Positions 50,713 to 62,500 of a stretch of 64,000 nt of DNA are shown here, in pieces. Each line of letters starts with the position of its first letter. The stretch's first letter is position 1. Location: contig CM049311.1 in NCBI GenBank assembly GCA_026874595.1, forward strand, positions 51,153,676 to 51,217,675, given 5' to 3'. Position numbers and translations under genes: made by a program. This DNA is from Sipunculus nudus (lineage: Eukaryota; Annelida; Sipuncula; Golfingiida; Sipunculidae). The notes under the pieces are model-generated. The model worked only from the letters and a program-made list of their open reading frames with translations, made no database searches and was not told where the DNA came from.

Positions 50713-53143
50713 AAACAAGTGACCCAAGGGTCATGACGCTCAGCTGCCAAGCATGACCTGCAACATCATGGGCTGCAATTCACAACTTCTAGTAAAATTG
50801 TTGCAGAACCTATATGCCAATTTTGTTTAAACTTTCTACATTGCCATAAATTCTTATCATATATGTCTGGTAAAAACATAGTGAATGATGGTCTGAGGCA
50901 AAATGTATGGTTGTTGAGCTATCAGGAACTAATCCCACAGCTTGCTCGATACCTGTCAGTCTCAAAAGGAATACCACACAGGCCACATATAAGATCAAAA
51001 TATAGCAAAAGATCAAGGAAATCCATGCAAGAATTATTGTGAAACGGGTGCTTCCATATTAATTTTTATTCAATACAAGCCAACTGTACTGAGCTTTCAT
51101 AAATGATGGTCATATTTATTAAGAAATCTTTGACCCAATGCAAGATTACATTAATATACATCCCACTTCATTCACTTTAATAGTTCTTGAGATAATATGT
51201 TCTAAAGGAATTTAAAGATGGCGTCCTGGTGGCCATATTGGATTTCTGACAGGTTGGAAATTGAACAACAAACATCCTCTAAAAGGGACCAAACATCATA
51301 AAAAAATCACAGAAACTGTCCTGGCAAAAGGATTTCTAAAGTGGCTACCTGGCAGACATAATGGTTTTCTGACAAGTCACACATCCTCCAATAAGACACT
51401 AAACTTGTAGCAATTGCTTCAAAGAATGTAACAGTTATGAATGTCCAAAACAATTCAAAAGGCATGATCAGGTTGGAGAGTTCTCATATCAGATTTATGA
51501 ACATGTAAATGTAAAAAGTGCAAGTCCAATTTGTTTTAATTATCAGCTTGCTATTCAATGGGGTCAGCAGGGTAGGTAAACTGCAAAACCTAAAAGAAAA
51601 GAAATGCAGAAAGCAATACTAAGAGTCTTGTAATCAAATAAAGCCATCCTAAATCCAGGTACAGACCCACATATTATCAGAACAAACACTTGCTGGTATA
51701 TCTGATGATTTGTATAATAATATTCAGATATCTAGAAAACTAAGTTTATTGCTATGATTCCATGATATAAACTGCAAAATGTTCCCATCATTTTATAAAT
51801 CAGTAGCTAAACTTAACACTTAACTCTCATAGTCTTAATGCCTGGCCAAAGCATTCAGGCAACAGTGTTTTTGTTATGCACTAATGATATATCCTTATCA
51901 CTCCATGAGCTGATACAAAAGGGAGTCATAAATCACAAGTGTCACTGACAATTATGGGCACATAGTGAGATGTACCAGTTGTGAGTGCCATATGGTTATA
52001 TATACAAGAAAACAAGAAAAATAGAGATGGGCTACAAAATAAGTTATAGTGAACATCCCTGACCTATGACCTTGGCCTTTTGCCCACATATCAACTGGAT
52101 TCTTTCTAAATGATGGGTAACTACTAACCACTTACATCTGGCCGGGTGTAATTACTTGGCAACCAATGAGTGAATAACTTAGACCTGCAACCTTTAACCT
52201 CCTGACCAGCTGACCTCAAAATCAATTAGTTATTTCTTCATGCAAAAAGACCCATAAATATGAAGTTTGAATCAAATTCAGTGATGCATAGATGTGGCAT
52301 ATGTGAAAGACTGAAGGTTTGGGTTGAACAGTTTCACTTATGTTTATATGTATATATATGTTCACAAGCATTTAGAACATTATTGTGACCTTGACCTTTG
52401 ACCTTTTGAACTCAACATCAATAGGCTTCTTCTCCTATTGGTAGGTAAGCCATATATGACAGATGGAAAGTATAGATTTAAAAGTTTGCTGAAAATGACT
52501 CCACGCAAGAAGAGGGTGCTGTGAACTTGACCTTTGACCTCAAAATCAACAGGTCTTTTCACCTGTTGGCAGAGAAGCGATATCAGTGCTGAAAGGTTTG
52601 AAATGAAAGGTCTAGCTTGAAATGTGTCCACAACTTTAAAAAAAAAGTGGATCCTGTGACCCTGACCTTTGACCTTGTGACCTCAACATCTATAGGATTC
52701 TTCTCCCACTTAGTAGGTGAGCTACATGTGAAAGATCAAAGAATTGGGATGAAGGGTTTGGCTTAAAATGCATCCTGAGGCTTTTCAAAGAAGTTTGTTC
52801 TGTGACCTTGACCTTTGACCTTGTGACCTCAAAATAATTATGGTTCTTTCCCTGTTGGTAGATGAGCTGTATGTGAAAGATGGAAGGTTTGGAATGAAAA
52901 TTTTGGCTAAAAGAATTATTTCTGGGGGGTGCAAACACACCCCATAACTTCGAGAATATAGGTCGCAGTGACCTAATTTCAGGTTTGCAAGGAGATCTTT
53001 TTAGAACCTCTAAGACTGCATAGGGATCATGGCCCTAGCCCCTATGGTTACGATTTGTGCCCTGCTAACGGCCGGCCGGACGCCGGACAAAGACCCATTG
53101 CTATAGCCCAGCATGACTGAAAGTCAGCTGAGCTAATAAAACC
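50713..53143. mobile_element. long GCTCAGCTGA-family element, about 2.4 kb
   Basis: It begins 'aacaagtgacccaagggtca' then 'gacgctcagctg', and ends 'aacggccggccggacgccgg', 'acaaagacccattgctatag' and 'aaagtcagctgagctaa'. GCTCAGCTG at the start and its inverse at the end act as short terminal inverted repeats. No ORF with a known domain occurs inside. Two different copies recombined into one span cannot be excluded. Confidence 0.5.
52380..52960. repeat. four tandem units of about 140 bp, each with a DR1 nuclear-receptor-like site
   Basis: TGACCTTTGACCT, the reverse of AGGTCAAAGGTCA, occurs at 52392-52404, 52528-52540, 52663-52675 and 52809-52821, spaced 136, 135 and 146 bp apart. Each is followed by 'tcaacatcaataggcttctt'-like and 'ttggtaggt(a)agc'-like phrases. 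More diverged units precede it from about 52060. Confidence 0.85.
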
Positions 53144-53535
53144 ATGTGGATGTACTGACAAAAGCTGTGGTGTATAACATGTACTAGGGATAAACTAGTG
53201 ACCTCGAGGTAGTTTTAGATTCTCTACTGCTGGTCTAAATTGGATTAAATTATTTTCAACTAATATCATTTGCAGGTTATGATATATTTGCATTATTTTT
53301 ATTTCTACAATAAACCTTTAGAAGTGAGTATTTTGCACACTGTAAAATCAAGGAGTCCATATCCTCAAAGCTGTATTTATATAACACACACCGCCTTGCT
53401 AACATTCGTTTTCTCTTTTTTGTGAACCAATTTTTTGGGGGCCCCTGGCTGCAGCCAAGTCAGCCACCCCCCTAATCCGCCCAGTTAATCACTCATATCT
53501 ATCGTACATACGTGTATATGCACTTTTCCTAAGGG
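53144..53535. other. non-coding stretch
   Basis: No gene is recognised. Confidence 0.4.
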
Positions 53536-55512
53536 TATCCATGGTTTAATATCACACTTGTCCTGGAGGACATCCTGGCTCAATGTCATATTGGTCCTGA
53601 AGGACATCCTAGATTAATTTCATATTGATCAAGGGAGACATCCTGGCTATTGTCACATTGGTCCTTGGGGACATACTGGCTTAATGTCACATAGGTCTTG
53701 TGGGGCATCCTGGCCTAATGTCACATTGGTCCATGGGGACATCCTGGCCTAATGTCACATTGGTCCTGGGGGACATCCTTGCTATTGTCACATTGGTCCT
53801 GGGGGACAACCTTGCTATTGTCACATTGGTGCTTGGGACATCCTGGCTATTGTCACATTGGTCCTGGGGGTCATCCTGGCTTAATGTCACACTTGTCCTT
53901 GGGGATATCCTCGCTCAATGTCACATTGGTCCTAGGGGACATACTGGCCTAATGTCACATTGGTCCTGGGGGACATCCTGGCCTAATGTCACATTGGTGC
54001 TGGGGGACATCCTTGCTATTGTCACATTGGTCCTGGGGAACATCCTTGCTATTGTCACATTAGTGCTTAGGGACATCCTTGCTATTGTCACACTTGTCCT
54101 GGGGGATATCCTCGCTCAATGTCACATTGGTCCTAGGGGACATACTGGCCAAATGTCACATTGGTCCTGGGGGACATCCTGGCCTAATGTCACATTGGGG
54201 CTGGGGGACATCCTTGCTATTGTCACACTTGTCCTGGGGGACATCCTGGCCTAATGTCACATTGGTCCTGGGGAACATCCTGGCTAATGTCACGTTGGTC
54301 CTAGGGGGACATCCTGGTTTAATGTCACATTGGTCCTGAGGGGACATCCTGGCCTAATGTCACATTGGTCCTGGGGGACATCCTGGCCTAATGTCACATT
54401 GGTCCTGGGGGACATCCTTGCTATTGTCACATTGGTCCTGGGGGACATCCTAGCTAATGTCACATTGGTCCTTGGGGGACATCCTGGCTATTGTCACATT
54501 GGTCCTGGGAGTCATCCTGGCTTAATGTCACACTTGTCTTTGGGGACATCCTCGCTAAATGTGACATTGGTCCTAGGGGACCTTCTGGCTTAATGTCACA
54601 TTGGTCCTGGGGGGACATCCTGGCTATTGTCACATTTGGCATGGGGGACATCCTAGCTTAATGTAACATTGATCCTAAAGATATCCTATCTTAATGTCAC
54701 ACTGGCCCTGGGGGACATCGGGCCTTTCTGTTAAATTAGTCCGTTGGGACATCCTGGCTTAATGTTACATTGGTCCTGGGGATGTCCTTGCTTAATGTCA
54801 CACTTGTCCTGTGGGACATCCTTAATGTCATGTTGGTCCTCAGCGACAACCTTGCTTTAAGTCACATTGGTTTTTCAGGATATCCTGGCTTCATGTTACA
54901 TTTGTCCAAGGGTGCCCTCCTGGCTTAAGGTCACATTTGTCCTTTTGGGATATCCTGGCTTAATGTCACATTGGTCATGGGGGACATCCTGGCTTAATGT
55001 CACATTGGTCATGTAGGACACCCTGGCTTAATGCCACATTGATCCTTGGAATATCCTATCTTAATGTCACACTGGTCCTAGGGGACATCCTGGCTTTCTG
55101 TCACATTGGTCCTGGGGGACATCCTGGCTTTATGTCACGTTGGTCCTGGGGGACATCCTGTTTAATGTCACATTGGTCCTGGGGGACATCCTACATTAAT
55201 TTCATATTGATCCAGGGGACATTGTGACTTTAATTTCACATTGGTCCTGGAGAATATCCTGGTTTAATATCACTTCAGTCCCAGGCAACAACCTGGCTTA
55301 ATGTCACATTGGTCCTGGAGAATATCCTGGTTTAATATCACCTCAGTCCCAGGCAACAACCTGGCTTAATGTCACCTGGCTTAATGTTACATTGGTCCTG
55401 GGGGACATCCTGCCTTAATGTTACATTGGTCCTGGAGGACATCCTACATTAATTTTATATTGATCCAGGGGACATTGTGACTTTAATTTCACATTGGTCT
55501 GGGGAACATCAT
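53536..55512. repeat. 33-34-bp minisatellite, about 58 units
   Basis: The consensus unit is 'ttaatgtcacattggtcctg' followed by 'ggggacatcctggc'. Units with 'tattgtcacattgg' are one base shorter. The array is regular from 53740 to 54660 and degrades towards 55512, where a larger duplicated block (about 55210-55370) is visible. Open frames of 63-184 codons on both strands follow from the repeat and are not genes. Confidence 0.95.
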
Positions 55513-56461
55513 GATTGAAGATATGGGGAAATGGAAACATAGTGCAATGGTGGTCAGTTGGGACCAAATGTCATGTTAATCCAGTCATTTGAGATTTTAT
55601 GCCACACTATGTATTATCTTGTTATCATTTATCTTGGCTGAAAACAGAACTTTCGAGGAAAAAAACCCTAGCATTTAGGGTAGTGTGTCTTTTACATCTG
55701 TTATATGTTTTGTTTCTGTCCTTTGATAATTAATATACAGTTCAAGTGATCTGTATACTGTTACAAGACGGCATTTCTGACTCTGAGGGTCTGATACTGT
55801 GCATGCACAAAATATTGTCTCAAGGATGGAAGCTATAGACTTGTTACAAATCACATATATTTTTTATTTACATGGATTGTACAACTTATTATAATTACTA
55901 ATGCCTGTCCCTCTCCATGGCTTGGATGATTTTTTCCTAGTCTTTGAAAATGGAGGAAATCACTGACCTTGGATGGGCAACTAGAACCCACTCTCATGAT
56001 CATGCCATGATGGAACCTTGGTTACCAGTGGACAGTGCCAAGCGCTTTACCAATCATAGTCCAGACCCCTTTCTTTCACGTCACTGAAAGCACCCATTGT
56101 ACCTTTATTTCTAGTGTAAATGAAGTGCGAAAGGGTTTCAGTATGAAATTTGAAGTAGATAATATCATATTTTCAAATGATGACACTGTATTTCTATTTC
56201 ATGTATACCTAATATGCCTAGTAAACTAGACACATTCTGATTTAATGTGACATTAGCCAAGGAAATCTTTGATATAGAGGGCGGAAGATTTTTGTAATTC
56301 TGCATAATATAGAGGACTTTTCTGGAAAGCCTTAACAATTTATATACAACTGATATACAACTTATAATAGTTGCATTGGGATGCGTCAGAACACACAGCA
56401 TTCCCTGATATAAAACATAAAAGTGATCGGACATCACAAAACAGCAAATACTCTCAAATGA
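55513..56461. other. non-coding stretch between the 34-bp array and the ankyrin/SOCS gene
   Basis: No gene is recognised. The open frames at 56035-56229 and 56165-56437 carry no recognised domain. Confidence 0.4.
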
Positions 56462-56467
56462 TTTATT
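56462..56467 (-). terminator. polyadenylation signal AATAAA for the ankyrin/SOCS gene
   Basis: TTTATT on the plus strand, 73 bp beyond the stop codon on the minus strand, implies a short 3' UTR. Confidence 0.55.
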
Positions 56468-56539
56468 AACTTTAATTGACTAGATTAACTGGCTAGTACA
56501 CTCTGGTCTGAAAGGTGGCTGAAACGTTTGTTTTACATG

Positions 56540-57733
56540 TTAAAATAACAAGTCAGAATCTCCTACATCAACATCAAGTAGTATAAACGCCTTCAGTGAC
56601 TTCGGTATGACCAGGTCCGCTATACTGTGTGCAACATTAGTCCTACACGAAGATCTGACCGTTAAACGACAGAGCTGCCTCAGAGACTCAGGCTGGCAGG
56701 CTGATGAGCAGCCTAGACTTTCAGCGCTGAAACCATACTTTTGTGCTAAAGCAGTTCGTTCTGGTGGACTGATGTGGTAGCCAGCACTGACCAGCAGTTT
56801 TGGCACGTCTTCCCTGATCTGTGGACCTTCACATGAAGGCGGTGGATATGACAGCAGCTCTTCAACAATGGAGGATAAAACACATGTAGAGGTTGAGACT
56901 CGAATAAACATGTCAATAAAGTCTGCAGGCAGGTGAAGACCTGCCCGGAACTGAGCATCGGGGTTAGCACCTTCGTTCCAGTCATTCCTCCAGTCGTGAA
57001 TCATGGACAGCTTCGTCTGCTGGACCACCTGCTCATCAGCAGGACAGTCCAGCCCGTACTCCACCTCTCCGTCTTGCTCGTGAATATGACCCGGGTTAGA
57101 ACTCTTGTTAGGGCTTATCTGAGGCATAAACGGTGTGTGCCAGAACACCCCCACATTGATGCCACGACGCAGCAGGCTGATCACGTTCTCCTTCTGGTTA
57201 TACCATACTGCTCCCTGCAATAACAGACCAATCTGACGGCAGTGAAGGTCTGGCATCACATTTATTACATCGCTAACAACACCAGCACATGACAAATGAT
57301 CCAGTATGAAGTGTGTGAGCGGGGGGCCTGTAGCTCCATGTGCGATCAGTAAACATGCTAACTCATGCTGTCTTGATGGACTACGTGCATTCTGACCTGT
57401 GGTGCGGGTCCCGTTCACATTGGCTTCTCGAGGTCTCAGTAAGCTCACACTCAGGGCACTGTAGTTCTTTAAATTACGCAAGTTAGCATCACAACCTGCT
57501 TCAAGCAGAAGTTTGGCCACAGAGTTACTGCCTGCCCTGGCTGCCAAAATCAGAGGAGTGTCACCATCGTCATTGAGACGCACGTTCAGCCAGTCCTGTT
57601 GGCTGTCAAAATGTAGTAAATCCTGTAACTTATCTCTGCGGTCAAGACTGATTGCATGCACCACATCAGCTATTGCCCTCCGCTCTGCACCATCGCGGGC
57701 AGCGTCAAGGTCAGCTGATTCTGCATTGCCCAT
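56540..57733 (-). CDS. ankyrin-repeat and SOCS-box protein (ASB-like)
   Basis: An intact 397-residue protein in one exon. The start is MGNAES, which fits the N-myristoylation pattern (Gly2, Ser6), so membrane attachment is possible. Residues 55-87 are a clear ankyrin repeat (DGDTPLILAARAGSNSVAKL then LLEAGCDANLRN). A second, degenerate one lies at 88-135 with a charged insert before HELACLLIAHGA. The middle (140-340) has no recognised domain. The C-terminus (349-390) is a SOCS box: SLRQLCRLTV matches the elongin C-binding BC-box pattern with Leu351 and Cys355, followed by 'LVIPKSLKAFILL', a weak Cul5 box. ASB-family proteins recruit substrates to an elongin B/C-cullin-5 ubiquitin ligase. A splice acceptor (AG opposite 57746-57747) lies 12 nt before the ATG, so an untranslated 5' exon is expected upstream. 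I cannot assign a vertebrate orthologue. Confidence 0.88.
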   Translation of the reverse strand: MGNAESADLDAARDGAERRAIADVVHAISLDRRDKLQDLLHFDSQQDWLNVRLNDDGDTPLILAARAGSNSVAKLLLEAGCDANLRNLKNYSALSVSLLRPREANVNGTRTTGQNARSPSRQHELACLLIAHGATGPPLTHFILDHLSCAGVVSDVINVMPDLHCRQIGLLLQGAVWYNQKENVISLLRRGINVGVFWHTPFMPQISPNKSSNPGHIHEQDGEVEYGLDCPADEQVVQQTKLSMIHDWRNDWNEGANPDAQFRAGLHLPADFIDMFIRVSTSTCVLSSIVEELLSYPPPSCEGPQIREDVPKLLVSAGYHISPPERTALAQKYGFSAESLGCSSACQPESLRQLCRLTVRSSCRTNVAHSIADLVIPKSLKAFILLDVDVGDSDLLF

Positions 57734-57745
57734 GTTCCCTCAGAT

Positions 57746-57757
57746 CTGGAATAAAAA
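57746..57757 (-). promoter_or_regulatory. 3' splice acceptor before the ankyrin/SOCS exon
   Basis: On the minus strand a T-rich tract ends TTTTATTCCAG, 12 nt before the start codon. The upstream exon was not located; if it lies beyond 59315, the 47-bp array is intronic. Confidence 0.55.
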
Positions 57758-58124
57758 ATATTTGCAGTGTAATAATTTACATCCACAGGACTGACACCTG
57801 AACACCTCTGCAAGTTAACTCTTAAGGGGGCCTAAACACCTAAAAAGCATGTTAAATAAACACTAAAAATAGGGTCTTCTCTTTGAAATAAATTGGTTAC
57901 CCGTCAAATATTGGCCTGAAACCGTTGGCTTACTCCTGTACAGGGGAGTGACTGGGTGTGATCACAGGCGTCACCATAAACATAGTGCGTGGGACCCTGT
58001 GCATTGCCCTGGAGATGTCCTTACTGACTTGGTCCAAAAATTGTAATACATGTTTCCTGCTGGCTGAAACCTCTCGTATAGTATTGACTAAGGCCTGGGA
58101 CCTGATACACAGCCTCCAAGCATG
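57758..58124. other. non-coding stretch
   Basis: No gene is recognised. Confidence 0.4.
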
Positions 58125-59315
58125 CATGTCTCTATTGTATAAACCCTTTAGATGTTTTTTCTAAATGGGCATGATGTCTCAATTGTACAAACCCTTTAGA
58201 TATGTTTCTATATGGGCCTAATGTCTCAATTGTACAAACCCTTTACATGTGTTTCTATATGGGCCTAATGTCTCAATTGTACAAACCCTTTACATGTGTT
58301 TCTATATGGGCCTAATGTCTCAATTGTACAAACTCTTTACATGTGTTTCTATATGGGCCTGATGTCTAAATTGTACAAACCCTTTAGATGTGTTTCTACA
58401 TGGGCCTGATGTCTCAATTGTACAAACCCTTTAGATGTGTTTCTATATGGGCCTGATGTCTAAATTGTACAAACTTTTCAGATGTGTTTCTATATGGGCC
58501 TGATGTCTCAATTGTACAAACCTTTTACATGTGTTTCTATATGGGCCTGATGTCTCAATTGTACAAACTTTTTAGATGTGTTTCTATATGGGCCTGATGT
58601 CTCAATTGTACAAACCCTTTAGATGTGTTTCTATATGGGCCTAATGTCTCAATTGTACAAACCGTTTACATGTGTTTCTATATGGGCCTGATGTCTCAAT
58701 TGTACAAAGTTTTTAGATGTGTTTCTATATGAGCCTGATGTCTCAATTGTACGAACCCTTTAGATGTGTTTCTATATGGGCCTGATGTCTCAATTTTATA
58801 AACCCTTTACATGTGTTTCTATATTGGCCTAATGTCTCAATTGTACAAACCCTTTACATGTGTTTCTATATGGGCCTAATGTCTCAATTGTACAAACCCT
58901 TTAGATGTGTTTCTATATGGGCCTGATGTCTCAATTGTACAAACCCTTTAGATGTGTTTCTATATGCGCATGATGTCTCAATTGTACTAACCCTTAAGAT
59001 ATGTTTCTATATGGGCCTAATGTCTCAATTGTACAAACCCTTAAGATATGTTTCTATATGGGCCTAATGTCTCAATTGTACAAACCCTTTACATGTGTTT
59101 CTATATGGGCCTGATGTCTCAATTGTACAAACCCTTTAGATGTGTTTCTATATGGGCCTAATGTCTCAATTGTACAAAACCCTTTAGATGTGTTTCTATA
59201 TGGGCCTGATGTCTCAATTGTACAAACTCTTTAGATATGTTTCTATATGGGCCTAATGTCTCAATTGTACAAACCCTTTAGATGTGTTTCTATATGGGCC
59301 TAATGTTTAAATTTA
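58125..59315. repeat. 47-bp minisatellite, about 25 units
   Basis: The unit runs 'tctcaattgtacaaaccctt', 'tagatgtgtttctatatggg', 'cctgatg', 47 bp in total. Main variants are tacatg for tagatg and cctaatg for cctgatg. It is highly regular, with only single-base variants and one 48-bp unit near 59170. Divergence at both ends is low, suggesting recent expansion. Confidence 0.97.
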
Positions 59316-59359
59316 CATGTAAATGATTGATCATCTTGGTTGTCAGCATGGTTTGGTTT

Positions 59360-59465
59360 CTACCTGGTAAAAAGGTTTTTCTACCCTACCATGGGTAGAA
59401 ACTTGGGTAAAATGGTAGAAATACCTTTTTACAAGGTAGAAATGGTAGAAATAGGTAGAAACCTC
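59360..59465. repeat. short 'ggtagaaa' repeat with inverted copies
   Basis: Several 'ggtagaaa' words, with the inverse 'tttctacc' at 59379-59386, give fold-back potential over about 80 bp. Confidence 0.6.
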
Positions 59466-59572
59466 AGCTTGCCTGACTGAAATATGTTTAAGTGGCACAT
59501 TTTAGTGAATGCAGAAATCATGAAAGTATAATCAGTCAGCATCAAAGATAAAAAAATGATTAAAAACATAAA

Positions 59573-62500
59573 CAAGGGACCCATGGGTCACGGTGCTCAG
59601 CTGATCCTGATTGGACTATAAATGTATCACCATTGTGATACTATATTGAGTAGATAAAGCTTAGAATGTCATGGTCATGTTGGGTTTTATAAGGAATATA
59701 ATGTAATATGTGAGTAAATGATATATGAAATAACCTGACTGATGGATTAATATGGAGTAAAATATAGTGGTTTATTTTTTATTTATTTGGGAGGGGTCGA
59801 AAAAAAGCAATTTATTTGAGCAAATATGAATGCAATGACAGTATGCTAAGCAGTGGTATAATGATGATAAGGCTATTTGTTGAAGGATCTATAGTGTATG
59901 GAAAACTGCAAGAGTTCAATTTGACAGATACAAGGTTATGATTAACTATACTGATAAGGGGATTTATGAATTTGTGACTGTATGACATAATATCTTGACA
60001 AGATCGGTCTTGACAAGGTGCATTATTTTGATGCCCCTCACGTCTACATATTACACAATATTGACATAATTTCTGGTATGTACATAGGTACCTATGGACA
60101 AATGGTCAACAGTACTGAACCACCTGGAAGGTTAAAATCTTAAAAATTTGATGAAATGTAGATAATGTTTGAGAGGAAGAGGTAATCTGGGCCATGGTTG
60201 GTTTATATGATTGAAGAAAATGTTGCAAATAATATTTGAGACCTGACCATGCCTTTCCATTGGTTACCTTTTTGATAAGCTGTTGACAGTTCAACAGTTT
60301 ACACATTTGTCTGATGAGATCCAATTTATTTGGTAAACCTTTTTTATCAATTTTATGATATGTATACAGTTGCCATATCGTCCTCATTCCACAGGTGCAA
60401 TGACTTGATAGGTTGGGGGGGGGGGGGGGGGGAGGGATGTTGTGTTATGATCAGAGTTACAATGCCTCTGCCTCTCTGTAGATATTTTCTTTAATTATTA
60501 AATTTTATGCTATAGCCATAGAACTATTGTTCACAGTGCCAAGGAGCAAAGCCTCAGTGGGATGAAGAAGGGGATGGTGAGAGTTACAACACCCTTGCAT
60601 ATACATACAGGATATGAAATTTAATTCAACAGTGCTTATAAAAAAAAGTTTATTCATGAACATTAAATATTTAAAACAGAAAGAAAGATGGAGAAACAAA
60701 GCAAATAATTTTTTTCCCCATTCTACTGAGCCAAGAAAAAATTAACAATATTTGCATTTATTCCTTTTTTTCATTTCATAATTTTAATCCAAGTTTCTGA
60801 ATTTTACTATAAATTTACAGTATAACATACATGTGATTGTGAATATTTCAGTTGATTCACACTACTAAATTGCATCAACATTTATAGCTAATGTTTCTAG
60901 TTTATAGTACCTGTCAACAGAATGGGATGGAGGGAGCAAGGTAGGCAATTAGGGAGAGAGAGAGAGAGAGAGAGCGAGAAAGAGAGAAAGAAAGATGGAG
61001 AAAGAAAGAGAAAAAGCAGAGGAGAGAAAGAGAGAGAAAGAGAGACCTACACTGCCAGAGAGAGAGAGAAAGAGAGGCTCTCTGGTAATTACTGCCTGAC
61101 CCAGCCTGACCCTGACACTGACAGTGGCAGTAGGTCAGACCTGAAGGTGTTATGTAACTGCCCAGTACACTGCATTTATACTGATCTGATGCAAACAATG
61201 AAGACATGGTACCTGGAAACTTGAATAAAATCTACAGTTTTTGATCAATTGGTTTCAAATTTCAGATTTTAACAGATGAAATGTTAATGTGTACATGCTG
61301 TGAAAATTATATCCACAGCACTAACAGGAACAAGGGACCCATGGGTCACGGCGCTCAGCTGATCGTGATTGGACTATAAATGTTTCTTCACTGTGATACT
61401 ATATCGAGTCGATAAAGCTTATATCATGTACATGTTGGGCTATCATAAAGGAATGTAATGTAATATGTGAGTAAATGATAAATGAAATTACCTGACTGAT
61501 GGATTAATAGAGTCAAATAAAGTGGTTTAATTTTTTATTTATTTAGGAGGGGTTGAAAATTGTGATATATTTGAGCAAATATGAATGTAATGACAGCAGT
61601 AATAAGCAGTAGTAGAATGATGATAAGGCTATTTATTGAAGGATCTAAAGTGTATGGTAGTCTGCAAGCATTCAATTTAACAGATATGATGTTATGATTA
61701 ACTAAGCTGATGAAGTGATTTATGAATATGTGACTGTATGACACAATATCTCTCTAGTCTTGACAAGGTACATTATTGTGATGCCCACTATGTCTACATA
61801 TTACACAATATTGACATAATTTCTGGCATGTACATAGGTACCTATGGACGAATAGTTATACAAAATATTAAAGTATGAATATATCTGATTCATCTTGTTC
61901 TTGCTTACTGAGGCTGACTTTGGGATGGGGTTTGGAGAAGGGAAAAGTGAGGGCAGCACGAAGGTGGATGTAGGAATATTCTATTGTAATGTTTTTCATT
62001 TATATAAGAATATGAAAAGCTAAGAGGAAAGGGGCCCTCCTACTTGGTTATAGTAAAGTTCTAAATATATGATTGCAAACTAATACTCTGACAAGACTGT
62101 CATGAAGAAAAACAGTAAAAGTTTTGAGATACTGTGTTGCATACGAAAATTTACAGATGGACAGGCAAGTGGACAGAATGGACTAATACCTTTATTTCAC
62201 TTTCAAGAGAATAATGCATTTAAGTTTATATATAATCCTATTTTTTTAAGCAGATCCACTTTTTCCATTAAGAAGTTTTTATCTGAATCAATTGTTTATT
62301 TACAGGTTTATAAATTTTTAATTAAAAAACCTGAAAATATAAGTTAAAATATTAGAATCGTTGCAAAAGTTGCAATCATTATATATACAGAGTAAAAACA
62401 TTGGGTCATATTATGCATACACATATATTTTATTATTTTTAAATCATAAAAGTTTTAACTGATTTTAAAAGAAAATAATGCCACAACATGGCATCTATAA

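Noticed and set aside
53687-55227. ORFs on both strands with 'MSHWSWGTSW' or 'NVTLGQDVPQDQC' repeats
   Set aside because: They are translations of the 33-34-bp minisatellite; both strands and several frames are open at once.
58125-59315. Regular array considered as a CRISPR
   Set aside because: There are no unique spacers between repeats, no cas genes, and the context is eukaryotic.
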